Both the position numbers and the translations under genes were made by a program. The notes below the pieces were generated by a model. It ran no database searches. It saw only the letters and a list, made by a program, of their open reading frames with translations, and had not been told where the DNA came from. Positions 17,363 to 27,455 of a stretch of DNA of 64,000 nt are shown here, one piece after another (within the stretch, counting starts at the first letter, position 1; each line of letters opens with the position of its first letter). Origin of the DNA: Nocardiopsis sp. ATB16-24 (GTDB lineage: Bacteria > Actinomycetota > Actinomycetes > Streptosporangiales > Streptosporangiaceae); assembly GCF_030271535.1 (NCBI RefSeq), contig NZ_JASCXJ010000008.1, positions 62,001 to 126,000 on the forward strand, given 5' to 3'.

Positions 17363-18649
17363 TCAGACCGGACCGGTCATCTTCGACAGGCCGCCGGCGC
17401 CGGCCGGCAGGAACAGAGCGAAGACGGGAGGTTTGATCTGGACCAGTTCGATCCGGGCTCCCTCCGACTCGGCGATGTGCCGGGCCAGGGCCAATCCCAG
17501 GCCGGTGCCGTTGCCACCGCTGACCTCCCGGTCGAAGATCCGGTGCGCCAGGTGCTCGGGCACGCCGCCGCCCTCGTCACTGACCTCGATGCGCACGGAC
17601 TGGCCGGTGTCGATGCGGCGGACGGTCACCGTTCCCTCGCCGTGCTTGTACGCGTTCTCCACGAGGGTCGCGAGGATCTGCGCCAGGTCGCCGGGGGCGG
17701 CCATGGCCGTCAGCCCCTCCTCCCCGGTGATCGCCAACCTGCGTTCCTCGGCGTGGAGGACGGGTTCCCACTCGGCCTGGATGTTCTGGAGGACGGGATC
17801 GATCTCCACCGCCTCCACCTCGGGGTTCTGGCTCTTGCGAGCCCGTCCCAGGAGGCTTTCCACGGTCTCGGCCAGACGTTCGGTCTGGGCCAGGGCGGCC
17901 TCGCCCTCCTCCCGTACCACCTCGGGATTGTCTGCCTCGGCGAGGATCTCCTCCAGACGCATCGTCAGGGCGGTCAGCGGGGTGCGCAGTTGGTGCGAGG
18001 CGTCGGTGGCGAAATGACGCTCGGTGGCGATGAGTCCGGCGATGCGTTCGGCGCTACGGTCCAGGACCTCCGCGACCCGGTCCGCCTCGGGGATTCCGTA
18101 CCGGTGGCCCCAGGGCGTGGTCACTCCCGACCCGAGACGCTCGGCGGTGACCGCCAGGTCGATCAGGGGCAGGGTGAGTCTGCGTGCCTGGAACATCGAG
18201 AGCCCGACGGCCACCCCGATCGCCAGCAGGGACAGTGAAGCGATCCCCAGCCAGGCGCGGATCACGCTCTGCTGCACGTCTTCTGCGTTCGTCCACACCT
18301 CGACGAGCGTGCCACGGCCGGTGGTCGCGGTCGCCTTCAACATGCTCGGAGAATCGGGGGCCTCGGGGTTGAGGGCGGGGTCGCCCGCGGTCACCACGGT
18401 GGACGCGTCCGCCGTGGTGATCCTGATGAACCGATTCGGATGGTCCCGGTCGAACTCGCTGAGGTTGAGTTCGCCATGGGCCTCCAGCATGGTGTCGCTC
18501 TCGGCACCGATCAGCTCCGCCTCGCCGTGGAGCTGGCGGGTGCTCTCGTCGTGCACCAGCTTGTAGGTGAGCGCACCCAGAGGCAGCCCGAGCAACATCA
18601 CGGCGATGACGGTCACCAACAAGGTGGAGAAAACCATCCGCCTGCGCAT
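17363..18649 (-). CDS. OmpR-type system sensor histidine kinase
   Basis: 428 residues. Membrane segments lie at about residues 5-28 (FSTLLVTVIAVMLLGLPLGA) and 128-150, enclosing an extracytoplasmic sensor of about 100 residues. HAMP follows, then HisKA with the phospho-His in ATDASHQLRTPLTALTMRL. The HATPase domain has an N box TLVENAYKHGEG, G1 VSDEGGGVPEH and G2 GGNGTGLGLALARH. The gene lies 67 bp downstream of its response regulator on the same strand, so they form a pair. The ATG follows GAGGTGAC. The signal is unknown. Confidence 0.88.
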   Translation of the reverse strand: MRRRMVFSTLLVTVIAVMLLGLPLGALTYKLVHDESTRQLHGEAELIGAESDTMLEAHGELNLSEFDRDHPNRFIRITTADASTVVTAGDPALNPEAPDSPSMLKATATTGRGTLVEVWTNAEDVQQSVIRAWLGIASLSLLAIGVAVGLSMFQARRLTLPLIDLAVTAERLGSGVTTPWGHRYGIPEADRVAEVLDRSAERIAGLIATERHFATDASHQLRTPLTALTMRLEEILAEADNPEVVREEGEAALAQTERLAETVESLLGRARKSQNPEVEAVEIDPVLQNIQAEWEPVLHAEERRLAITGEEGLTAMAAPGDLAQILATLVENAYKHGEGTVTVRRIDTGQSVRIEVSDEGGGVPEHLAHRIFDREVSGGNGTGLGLALARHIAESEGARIELVQIKPPVFALFLPAGAGGLSKMTGPV

Positions 18650-18716
18650 GTCACCTCATGTGTGTCCGACCCGGAGGTGGCCGGGCGACAGGGAGAGACC
18701 CGGACGCGGGACCGGG

Positions 18717-19385
18717 TCAGTCTCGCTCGAACCGGAAGCCCACACCCCGGACGGTCGTGATGTACGACGGTTGGTTGGCGTCGTCGCCCAGCTTGCGACG
18801 CAGCCATGAGATGTGCATGTCCAGGGTCTTGGTGGACCCCCACCAGTTGGTGTCCCACACCTCCCGCATGATCTGCTCACGGGTGACCACCTTGCCCGCG
18901 TCACGGACGAGCACACGCAGCAGGTCGAACTCCTTGGTGGTCAGTTGGAGCTCGCGTTCGCCCAACCAGGCGCGGCGGGAGTCGTTGTCGATGCGCACGC
19001 CGTGCACGACGGGCACCTCGGCGCCGCCTCTGCGCAACAGGGCGCGGACACGGGCGAGCAACTCGGCCAGCCGGAAGGGTTTGGTGACGTAGTCGTCGGC
19101 GCCCGCGTCGAGGCCGACGACGGTGTCGACCTCGTCGGCGCGCGCGGTCAGGATGAGGATCGGTGTTCCGTGACCCTCGGCACGAAGCCGACGCGCCACT
19201 TCGAGCCCGTCCATTTCGGGCAGTCCGAGGTCCAGAACCATGAGGTCGATGTCTCCCGCACGGGCACGGTCGAGTGTCTCAATGCCGTTGACGGTCACGT
19301 CCACCGTGTATCCCTCGCGGCGGAGCGCGCGCGCGAGAGGCTCGGAGATCGAGGCATCGTCTTCGGCCAGCAAAACGCAGGTCAT
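18717..19385 (-). CDS. OmpR/PhoB-family response regulator
   Basis: 222 residues from ATG 19383-19385, where the receiver begins (MTCVLLAEDDASISEPLARA). The acidic pocket is EDD, the phospho-Asp is in LMVLDLGLPEMDGLE, and the conserved Lys is in DDYVTKPFRLAELLARV. The C-terminal winged helix is typical (LTTKEFDLLRVLVRDAGKVV, then YITTVRGVGFRFE). It partners the downstream kinase. No strong Shine-Dalgarno is seen. CATAAT about 31 nt upstream could be the -10, giving a short leader. The frame stays open 83 codons further upstream, but that part has no receiver homology. Confidence 0.9.
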   Translation of the reverse strand: MTCVLLAEDDASISEPLARALRREGYTVDVTVNGIETLDRARAGDIDLMVLDLGLPEMDGLEVARRLRAEGHGTPILILTARADEVDTVVGLDAGADDYVTKPFRLAELLARVRALLRRGGAEVPVVHGVRIDNDSRRAWLGERELQLTTKEFDLLRVLVRDAGKVVTREQIMREVWDTNWWGSTKTLDMHISWLRRKLGDDANQPSYITTVRGVGFRFERD

Positions 19386-19754
19386 GCTGTTGATCGTAGG
19401 TCCGGGGTCACGCATTTCCCTATTATGCGCGCCGGATGTCCCAAGGTTGGCCGAAGATACGCTAACCACATATGGGGCAAATCGTCCAATTGGCCCTTTT
19501 GGGTCATTTCTTTGCCCCTCCATGGTGAAACCGAGAGGCGTGTGGCGGGCGTGTGCCGAGTACCGACCAGTGTGGACGCCATGTCCGGCCCCAGAGGGGC
19601 ACCGTGCATGGGCAAGTGGGAGGATTCCTGGCAAAACTCATAGTAAAGAGGTGTGGAGCGGGTATCCGAGCGTGGTCGGACGTCCTCTTCCCACCGGTCG
19701 GCCTTCGCCGGTGCGCGTTCCGATGTGGCATTTCCGACGACGAGGAGACTGTAC
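19386..19754. promoter_or_regulatory. 369-bp divergent intergenic region with nested inverted repeats
   Basis: This gap separates the response regulator (minus) from a membrane protein gene (plus). GGGGCAAA at 19474-19481 and TTTGCCCC at 19511-19518 are perfect arms 29 nt apart. Inside lie the palindrome CCAATTGG (19485-19492) and the pair CCC-TTTT-GGG. The local base composition is unusually AT-rich. The nested dyads look like an operator cluster, plausibly for the adjacent response regulator. The rest of the gap shows no coding signal. Confidence 0.4.
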
Positions 19755-20594
19755 GTGAACCCCCATGACACGCCCGGACACGGCGGCGGCTTCGGCCCGC
19801 CGTCGCACGAACCCCCACGGTCCCACGCACCTCCCGAGAACCGGACCCCCTACGGTCCGCACGGGCGGACACCCGCGAACCGACCTTTCCCGGAGCGGCC
19901 CGCGTACCCGACGCAGGGACCACCCCCACAGGGACCGCCTCCGCACCAAGGCCCGCCGGGACCGAGGCCGCCCCGAGCCGGCCGCTACGGCACCGGCCTG
20001 GTGACGGTGCTCGCCGTGATCGCGGTGCTGGCGGGCGCCTCCTTCCTCGGAGGAGGGATGGCCCTCGGAGGAATGATGGCCGGCCGCGTCATGGCGGACG
20101 AGGAGCCGGAGCCACGGGACGGACCCGATGGGGAGTCCCCGTCGCCGACCGACACCCCGAGTCCCACCGAACGCCCGAGTCCCCTCGAACACCCGAGCCC
20201 CACCGAGGAGCCCGAGCCGACCCCGGAACCGACCACCGAACCGGAGGAGTTGATGTCCTCCGAGGACCTGGTGGCCGAACTGCGGCGGGATTTCGACATC
20301 AGCGCCCGTCAGGACATCACCGAGGAGGTCTGTGGAGCGGCGGACGAGGAGGAGTACGACCTCTTCCAGTGCACCTCCTCCATGGACACCGACCTCGTGC
20401 GGGTGGCCGCCTTCGAGAGTCCCGGAATCGCCATGCTCGCCACGATGGCCATGTTGGAGAGCGAGGACAACACCGCGGAGGACATCCAGGACGCCTGTCA
20501 CTTCGTACTGGTGTGGTTCGACCACAACGGCCTGGACCAGGGCGAGCGTGACGAGATGGCGGAGGCGGCGAGGGAGATCGTGGGCTGCCCCTAG
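19755..20594 (+). CDS. Single-pass membrane protein with proline-rich N terminus and DUF732-like outer domain
   Basis: 279 residues from GTG 19755, which has GAGGAG 7 nt upstream. Residues 1-75 are proline, histidine and glycine rich (QGPPPQGPPPHQGPPGPRPP). One membrane segment lies at about 80-105 (GLVTVLAVIAVLAGASFLGG). A Pro-Thr-Ser-Glu linker with TPSPTERPSP-type repeats spans about 120-160. The outer domain holds three cysteines (EEVCGAA, LFQCTSS, DACHFVL plus the terminal GCP). The layout matches cell-envelope proteins that cross the wall through a proline-rich stalk. Function is unknown. It faces away from the two-component genes. Confidence 0.6.
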   Translation: MNPHDTPGHGGGFGPPSHEPPRSHAPPENRTPYGPHGRTPANRPFPERPAYPTQGPPPQGPPPHQGPPGPRPPRAGRYGTGLVTVLAVIAVLAGASFLGGGMALGGMMAGRVMADEEPEPRDGPDGESPSPTDTPSPTERPSPLEHPSPTEEPEPTPEPTTEPEELMSSEDLVAELRRDFDISARQDITEEVCGAADEEEYDLFQCTSSMDTDLVRVAAFESPGIAMLATMAMLESEDNTAEDIQDACHFVLVWFDHNGLDQGERDEMAEAAREIVGCP

Positions 20595-20706
20595 AGAAGG
20601 GTTCCCACGCCCCGAAGACGGGAATCCGGGCTGCTGTGGGGGTCGGAGGTCCGGGCCGCCTACCATGGTGGAGCACACCGATTCGACAATCCTTCGGAGG
20701 ACGTCC

Positions 20707-21264
20707 GTGTTTCCCTCTGGTCAGGACCCGTACGACCCCGACGGGACGCAGGGCGGCGGCCTGCCGCCGCGGGGGACGTCGGACTTCGGAGGCGGTTTCG
20801 GTGCTCTGAGCCCCGACGCGCCCCTGCCCAAGAAGGTGGCGGTCGTCCGCACCCTGATGTTCGTGGGCGGTGCCTGCGGGTTCGCCCTGTCCTCCCTCTT
20901 CCTCATGGGGCTGATCGCACCGGCCGAGGCCATGGCGGAGGTTCTACGGCAACAGGCCGACATCGCGGCTCAGGAGGGCGTGGAGATCGCCGTCAGCGTG
21001 GAGACGCTACGCGCCATGATGGGGGTGATGGCCGTGATCACCGGCACCTACGGGCTGCTGTCCACGTTGTTGGCCGGAAGAATCCGTCGACGCACCGTCG
21101 GGGTGTTCTGGGGGGTCGTGGTCTTCCAGGCGGCGGCGGGCGCGCTCCTGCTGTGGAACCTGCTCGCCGGGGACTACTTCGCGATCGTTCCCTTGGGCTT
21201 CACGGTCATGATGGTGGTGTACATGCTCTCCCGCGAGGGCCGTGCCCACTACGGACTCCTCTGA
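20707..21264 (+). CDS. Multi-pass membrane protein, unknown function
   Basis: 185 residues from GTG 20707 (CGGAGGACG upstream). An in-frame ATG at 20665 lacks a ribosome site and is rejected. After a Gly/Pro-rich N terminus there are about four membrane segments: VVRTLMFVGGACGFALSSLF, then MMGVMAVITGTYGLLSTLLA, then a segment starting VGVFWGVVVFQAAAGALLLW, and AIVPLGFTVMMVVYML. The loop between the first two is hydrophilic and helical. It lies 112 bp after the proline-rich protein gene and may be co-expressed. Confidence 0.62.
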   Translation: MFPSGQDPYDPDGTQGGGLPPRGTSDFGGGFGALSPDAPLPKKVAVVRTLMFVGGACGFALSSLFLMGLIAPAEAMAEVLRQQADIAAQEGVEIAVSVETLRAMMGVMAVITGTYGLLSTLLAGRIRRRTVGVFWGVVVFQAAAGALLLWNLLAGDYFAIVPLGFTVMMVVYMLSREGRAHYGLL

Positions 21265-21409
21265 ACCGAACTCCGTCGCGCGTTCCTTCCGGGAACCCTC
21301 ATGCCCCCTCCTCAGGAGGGAGGGGTCGCCCTCTGTCACCCCGTTCGCGGGTGGAGAACGCCGAACGTCGGTGGTCTCCGCCATCGTCGAGGTCCGCGGG
21401 AGGAAGGAA

Positions 21410-21638
21410 GTGTCCATGGTCCCCGAACGGTTCGTCGACGCGGCCCCGTGGTTCCCCGCAGCGGGGGAGAGCGAGCCCCTCGGCCCTGGTCGCCAAGGTG
21501 GCCGACCAGAAGACGTCCGCCCTTCTCAGAGGAGGAGGCGAGGGGAAGGGCGTGGCCGTGGTGAACCTCACGTGCGACCCGGAACTCGCGCTGGGGTCGC
21601 GCACCCGTTTCCCGGCCGCCGCCCCGGCCACCACATGA
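21410..21638 (+). pseudogene. Candidate small gene with a frame disruption upstream of recD2
   Basis: GTG 21410 and ATG 21416 follow a strong GGAGGAAGG site and begin a protein-like stretch (MVPERFVDAAPWFPAAGESE). The same frame then turns into an Arg/Gly/Pro-rich run typical of out-of-frame GC-rich DNA. From about 21475 the frame one base later reads protein-like (ALVAKVADQKTSALLRG, later VAVVNLTCDPELALGS). It stops at TGA 21636-21638, overlapping an ATG in the classic ATGA arrangement. This suggests one gene of about 73 codons interrupted by an indel, a sequencing error, or a frameshift event. No family is recognised, and a single unbroken 140-codon ORF is the alternative reading. Confidence 0.3.
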
Positions 21639-21832
21639 ACAAGGAACACCGGAACTCCGTCCTCCCGGACGGCACGGTGCCCGACGAGGAGATCCTGGAG
21701 ACGCTCCGGCACTCCTCCGTCCCGGTCACCCGGAGTCCGCGACGGGCCGACCGCGACCGCGTGCTCGCCGCTCCGGGCGAGGACGTGCCGCCGGTGCACG
21801 AGGGGCCGGAACAGCCATCGGAGGGGACCTGA
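21635..21832 (+). CDS. Small hypothetical protein upstream of recD2
   Basis: 65 residues from ATG 21635, reading MNKEHRNSVLPDGTVPDEEI with a proline- and acid-rich tail. The ATG overlaps the stop of the preceding candidate gene, which favours translational coupling, since it has no ribosome site of its own. It ends 19 bp before recD2. No domain is recognised. If the upstream frame break is not real, this would be the C-terminal part of a 140-residue protein. Confidence 0.35.
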   Translation: MNKEHRNSVLPDGTVPDEEILETLRHSSVPVTRSPRRADRDRVLAAPGEDVPPVHEGPEQPSEGT

Positions 21833-21851
21833 CCCCGGAAAGGACGGCCAC

Positions 21852-24110
21852 GTGTCCGACAAGACCGTCCGGTCCGCCGTCGTTCAAGGCGTCCTGGAAC
21901 GGATCACCTACGCCAACGAGGAGACCGGGTACACCGTCGCCCGCGTCGACACCGGACGCGGTGGTGACCTGCTCACCGTCGTCGGCTCCCTCATGGGGGT
22001 CCAGCCCGGGGAGGCCCTGCGCATGCACGGGCGCTGGGGCTCCCACCCCCAGTACGGGCGCCAGTTCCAGGTGGACGACTACACGACCGTCCTGCCCGCC
22101 ACCGTCCAGGGCATCCGTCGTTACCTCGGCTCCGGACTGATCAAGGGCATCGGCCCGAAGATGGCCGAGCGCATCGTCGACCACTTCGGCACGGACGCCC
22201 TGGACGTCATCGAGGAGAACCCCGAACGGCTCATCGAGGTGCCCGGCCTGGGTCCCAAACGCACGAAGCTCATCACCGAGGCCTGGGAGGAACAGAAGTC
22301 CATCAAGGAGGTGATGGTCTTCCTCCAAGGAGTACAGGTCACCACCTCCCTGGCCGTGCGCATCTACAAGAAGTACGGCGATTCCTCCATCGACGTCGTG
22401 CAGAAGGAGCCCTACCGGCTGGCCGCCGACGTGTGGGGGATCGGCTTCAAGACCGCCGACACCATCGCCCGTGCGGTCGGCATTCCGCACGACAGTCCGC
22501 AACGTGTGATGGCCGGCATCCAGTTCACCCTCTCGGAGTCCATCGGTGACGGGCACGTCTACCTGCCCGAGGAGAAGCTCATCTCCGCCGCGGTGAAGAT
22601 CCTCCAGGTGGACTCCGGTCTGGTGATCGAGTGCATCGCCGAACTCGTGGCGACCGAGGGGGTGGTCCGCGAGACCCTTCCCGGTCCCGAGGGCGAGCCC
22701 GTGCGCGCCGTCTACCTGGTGCCCATGCACCGGGCCGAGATCGGTCTGGCCTCCGGCCTGCGCGCCCTCCTCGAACACCCGGTCGACCGTATGCCCGCGT
22801 TCGCTGGCGTGGACTGGGACACGGCCCTGGAGTGGCTCCGGTCCCGAACACGCGCCGAGCTCGCCGAGGCCCAACGGGAGGCCGTACGCCTGGCTCTCAC
22901 GGAGAAGGTGTGCGTGCTCACCGGTGGACCGGGCTGTGGAAAGTCCTTCACCGTGGCCTCCATCGTCACCCTGGCGGCCGCCAAGCAGGCCAGGATCATC
23001 CTGGCAGCACCCACCGGACGCGCCGCCAAACGCCTCACCGAGATGACCGGCATCGAGGCCTCCACGGTGCACCGGCTCCTGGAGCTGCGTCCGGGCGGGG
23101 AGGCCGCCTACGACCGGGACAACCCTCTCGACTGTGACCTGTTGGTGGTGGACGAGGCCTCCATGCTGGACGTACTGCTGGCCAACAAGCTGGTCAAGGC
23201 GGTCCCGCCCGGAGCGCACCTGTTGTTCGTCGGCGACGTGGACCAGCTTCCCTCCGTGGGGGCCGGACAGGTGCTGCGGGACCTGCTCGACGAGGACTCG
23301 CCCGTCCCCAACGTGCGCCTGACCCATGTCTTCCGGCAGGCCCAGCACTCGGGGGTGATCACCAACGCCCACCGGATCAACAACGGCGAACCACCGCATT
23401 TTCGTGGCATGTCCGACTTCTTCCTCTTCTCCTGTGAGGAGTCGGAGGACGCCGCCGAGATGACCGTGGACGTGGTCGCCCGCCGCATCCCGCGCCGGTT
23501 CGGCCTCGACCCACGTCGGGACGTGCAGGTCCTCACCCCCATGAAGGGCGGCCCGGCCGGTGCGACCAACCTCAACATCGCGCTCCAGGCGGCCATCACC
23601 CCCGCGGGCGACCACGTTCCCGAACGTCGCTTCGGCGGACGCGTCTTCCGCGTCGGTGACAAGGTCACGCAGGTCCGCAACAACTACGAGAAGGGGGAGA
23701 ACGGGGTCTTCAACGGAACCCTCGGCGTGGTGACGGGTATCGACTCCGTCGCCCAGGAGGTCCTGGTCCGTACGGACGAGGACGAGGACGTCGCCTACGA
23801 CTTCGCCGAACTCGACGAGCTCGCCCACGCCTACGCCGTCACCGTGCACCGCTCCCAGGGCAGCGAGTACCCCGCCGTGGTCGTTCCCGTCACCACCAGC
23901 GCCTGGATGATGCTCCAGCGCAACCTGCTCTACACGGCCGTCACCAGGGCCAAGAAACTGGTCGTGCTCGTCGGTTCCCGCCGAGCCTTGGCCCAGGCGG
24001 TCCGCAACGCCTCGTCCGGACGCCGACACACGGCCCTGGCGCACCGGCTGCGGTCCGTCGCGCGCGGGAACGACCCCGGCCCCGCGTTCCCCGACCCCGA
24101 AATGTCGTAG
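21852..24110 (+). CDS. recD2: RecD2-family 5'-3' DNA helicase
   Basis: 752 residues, typical for RecD2 (the YrrC form that works without RecBC). The N-terminal OB-like region is followed by helix-hairpin-helix elements (GIGPKMAERIVDHFG, VPGLGPKRTKLI). Next are Walker A (LTGGPGCGKSFTVASI), Walker B (LLVVDEASMLDVLL), GDVDQLPSVGAGQVL, and the C-terminal UvrD-like motif AYAVTVHRSQGSEYPAVVVP. It unwinds 5'-tailed duplexes and helps protect or process stalled forks. GTG 21852 follows GGAAAGG. MutT lies 22 bp downstream, but a -10-like element in that gap suggests it also has its own promoter. Confidence 0.93.
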   Translation: MSDKTVRSAVVQGVLERITYANEETGYTVARVDTGRGGDLLTVVGSLMGVQPGEALRMHGRWGSHPQYGRQFQVDDYTTVLPATVQGIRRYLGSGLIKGIGPKMAERIVDHFGTDALDVIEENPERLIEVPGLGPKRTKLITEAWEEQKSIKEVMVFLQGVQVTTSLAVRIYKKYGDSSIDVVQKEPYRLAADVWGIGFKTADTIARAVGIPHDSPQRVMAGIQFTLSESIGDGHVYLPEEKLISAAVKILQVDSGLVIECIAELVATEGVVRETLPGPEGEPVRAVYLVPMHRAEIGLASGLRALLEHPVDRMPAFAGVDWDTALEWLRSRTRAELAEAQREAVRLALTEKVCVLTGGPGCGKSFTVASIVTLAAAKQARIILAAPTGRAAKRLTEMTGIEASTVHRLLELRPGGEAAYDRDNPLDCDLLVVDEASMLDVLLANKLVKAVPPGAHLLFVGDVDQLPSVGAGQVLRDLLDEDSPVPNVRLTHVFRQAQHSGVITNAHRINNGEPPHFRGMSDFFLFSCEESEDAAEMTVDVVARRIPRRFGLDPRRDVQVLTPMKGGPAGATNLNIALQAAITPAGDHVPERRFGGRVFRVGDKVTQVRNNYEKGENGVFNGTLGVVTGIDSVAQEVLVRTDEDEDVAYDFAELDELAHAYAVTVHRSQGSEYPAVVVPVTTSAWMMLQRNLLYTAVTRAKKLVVLVGSRRALAQAVRNASSGRRHTALAHRLRSVARGNDPGPAFPDPEMS

Positions 24111-24118
24111 CCCCCCGC

Positions 24119-24124
24119 TACGCT
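24119..24124 (+). promoter_or_regulatory. -10-like hexamer for leaderless mutT
   Basis: TACGCT ends 8 nt before GTG 24133 and no Shine-Dalgarno is present, so the transcript probably starts at or just before the start codon. Confidence 0.4.
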
Positions 24125-24132
24125 GGGGCATC

Positions 24133-24567
24133 GTGGAGCAGCAGACCCTGATCGTGGTGGGCGCCGCCGTCATCCGCGACGGCCGCGTCCTGGCCGCCCA
24201 ACGCGCGGAGCCCGAGTCCCTGCGCGGACGATGGGAGTTCCCCGGTGGCAAGGTCGACCCCGGGGAGACGGCGGCCCAGGCCCTGGTCCGCGAGTGCCGG
24301 GAGGAACTCGGAGTCGTGGTCCGTCCCCTGCATCAGCTCGGGGTGGACGTTCCCTTCCCCGCGCCCGGCCGTGCCCACACACGCCCCGCCGTGCTGAGAC
24401 TGTGGCGCGCGGAGTTGCTCTCCGGAGAACCCAGACCCCTGGAGCACCTCTCCTTGCGTTGGCTCGCGGCCACGGACCTGCGTACCCTGGACTGGCTTCC
24501 CGCCGACGTGCCCCTCCTCGGTGCGATCGAGCCCCTGCTCGCGGCGGGAGCGGTCACACGTCCCTGA
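24133..24567 (+). CDS. mutT: MutT-type Nudix hydrolase ((deoxy)nucleoside triphosphate pyrophosphohydrolase)
   Basis: 144 residues. The Nudix box is complete (GGKVDPGETAAQALVREC then REELG), preceded by LRGRWEFPGG, which is the MutT-type nucleotide pocket. It should sanitise oxidised nucleotides such as 8-oxo-dGTP, which suits its place after the RecD2 helicase. Length and the C-terminal LRWLAATDLRTLDWLPADVP fit small MutT proteins. The start is the GTG that brings a -10-like TACGCT within 8 nt. An upstream start would run into recD2. Confidence 0.85.
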   Translation: MEQQTLIVVGAAVIRDGRVLAAQRAEPESLRGRWEFPGGKVDPGETAAQALVRECREELGVVVRPLHQLGVDVPFPAPGRAHTRPAVLRLWRAELLSGEPRPLEHLSLRWLAATDLRTLDWLPADVPLLGAIEPLLAAGAVTRP

Positions 24568-24750
24568 CGCGGCGACGGTGATCCGAGCGGTCCGTCCGAG
24601 GAGCTCGGGCGGTGGGGGTCGTCACACCGAGTGGTCGGCCGTCCCGGCGGAGCCACACGTCTACTCATCGGACCGCTATGGCCGCATAAAATAAGTAACG
24701 GGCCGTGGCAATCTACGGTCTCTTCCCAGTACAGGAAACGAGACTTTCCC

Positions 24751-26637
<1,887 letters not shown>

Positions 26638-26729
26638 CACCGTCCTTCCGATGGCGGCGAGGTGGAGGCCGCCCCGCTCCGCGCGTGGCGCGTTTTCCGG
26701 ACGAACGTGTCGGGTAGACCCTGAGCAGC

Positions 26730-27398
26730 ATGAAGTCCGAGCCCACGTGTCCCCGCTGCGGGCGCGCGGTCCAGCCTCCGGGGCTGTGGACCAGCGCCTG
26801 GCAGTGCGACGTCCACGGAGCGGTGGCGCCCCTCCAGCAGGTGCGCGCCCCCGGGGCCGTGCCCCTGGAGGCGCTTCTGTCCCAGGCACGGGTTCCGGTG
26901 TGGATCCCCTGGCCGCTGCCGACCAACTGGGTGGTCACCGGTTTCGCCGAGTGTGGTGACGAGCGCAGCGGCGCCATGGCCGTCGCCGTCGCGCTTTCGG
27001 GGCCCGATCCGGTCGGCGGTGTCGGAGAGGTCGTCATCGTCGCGGAGGACCCCGGTATCGGCCTCGGCGCCCGCCTCGCCGGAATGGAGGGCCCGGACCC
27101 CGGTCACGGTTTCGACGACTCGGCCGCCGACGCCAAACTGCGCTTCGACGGCCACGAGGTCACGTTGTGGAACCTGGACCTGGGGCATGATCGCCGCGCC
27201 GTCTACACCGGCGAGGCCCTCGCCCACTGGCTGTGGCTGGTCTTCGCCTCGGCGGACACCGCCATGCTGATGTGCGAGATCAACGCGCTCCGGGATCTGC
27301 GTGACATCCGGGACGGGGGCATCGCGCTGGAACCACCCTTCGGCGCTCCCAGCCCTTTCCTCGCCGAGGCGCTCGCGCCTTGGGACACGACGGACTGA
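26730..27398 (+). CDS. DUF6758-family protein with N-terminal zinc ribbon
   Basis: 222 residues. A zinc-ribbon-like start (CPRCGRAVQPPGLWTSAWQC) followed by VWIPWPLPTNWVVTGFAECG and GLGARLAGMEGPDPGHG is characteristic of the actinobacterial DUF6758 family, usually found just before a PHP phosphoesterase gene as here. Function is unknown. TAGACC sits 9 nt before the ATG, so the mRNA may be nearly leaderless. The PHP gene begins 57 bp downstream. Confidence 0.75.
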   Translation: MKSEPTCPRCGRAVQPPGLWTSAWQCDVHGAVAPLQQVRAPGAVPLEALLSQARVPVWIPWPLPTNWVVTGFAECGDERSGAMAVAVALSGPDPVGGVGEVVIVAEDPGIGLGARLAGMEGPDPGHGFDDSAADAKLRFDGHEVTLWNLDLGHDRRAVYTGEALAHWLWLVFASADTAMLMCEINALRDLRDIRDGGIALEPPFGAPSPFLAEALAPWDTTD

Positions 27399-27443
27399 GG
27401 TCGCCAGCACCGTCCGCGCGGGACGTGTCGAGCCGGACTTACG

Positions 27444-27449
27444 TACAAT
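27444..27449 (+). promoter_or_regulatory. -10 hexamer for leaderless PHP gene
   Basis: TACAAT, nearly the consensus TATAAT, ends 6 nt before GTG 27456 with no Shine-Dalgarno. The transcript should begin at the start codon. A clear -35 is not seen. Confidence 0.55.
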
Positions 27450-27455
27450 CGCCCG

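Noticed and set aside
20665..20706. Longer start for the multi-pass membrane protein
   Set aside because: No ribosome site precedes ATG 20665, while GTG 20707 has GGAGG at ideal spacing.
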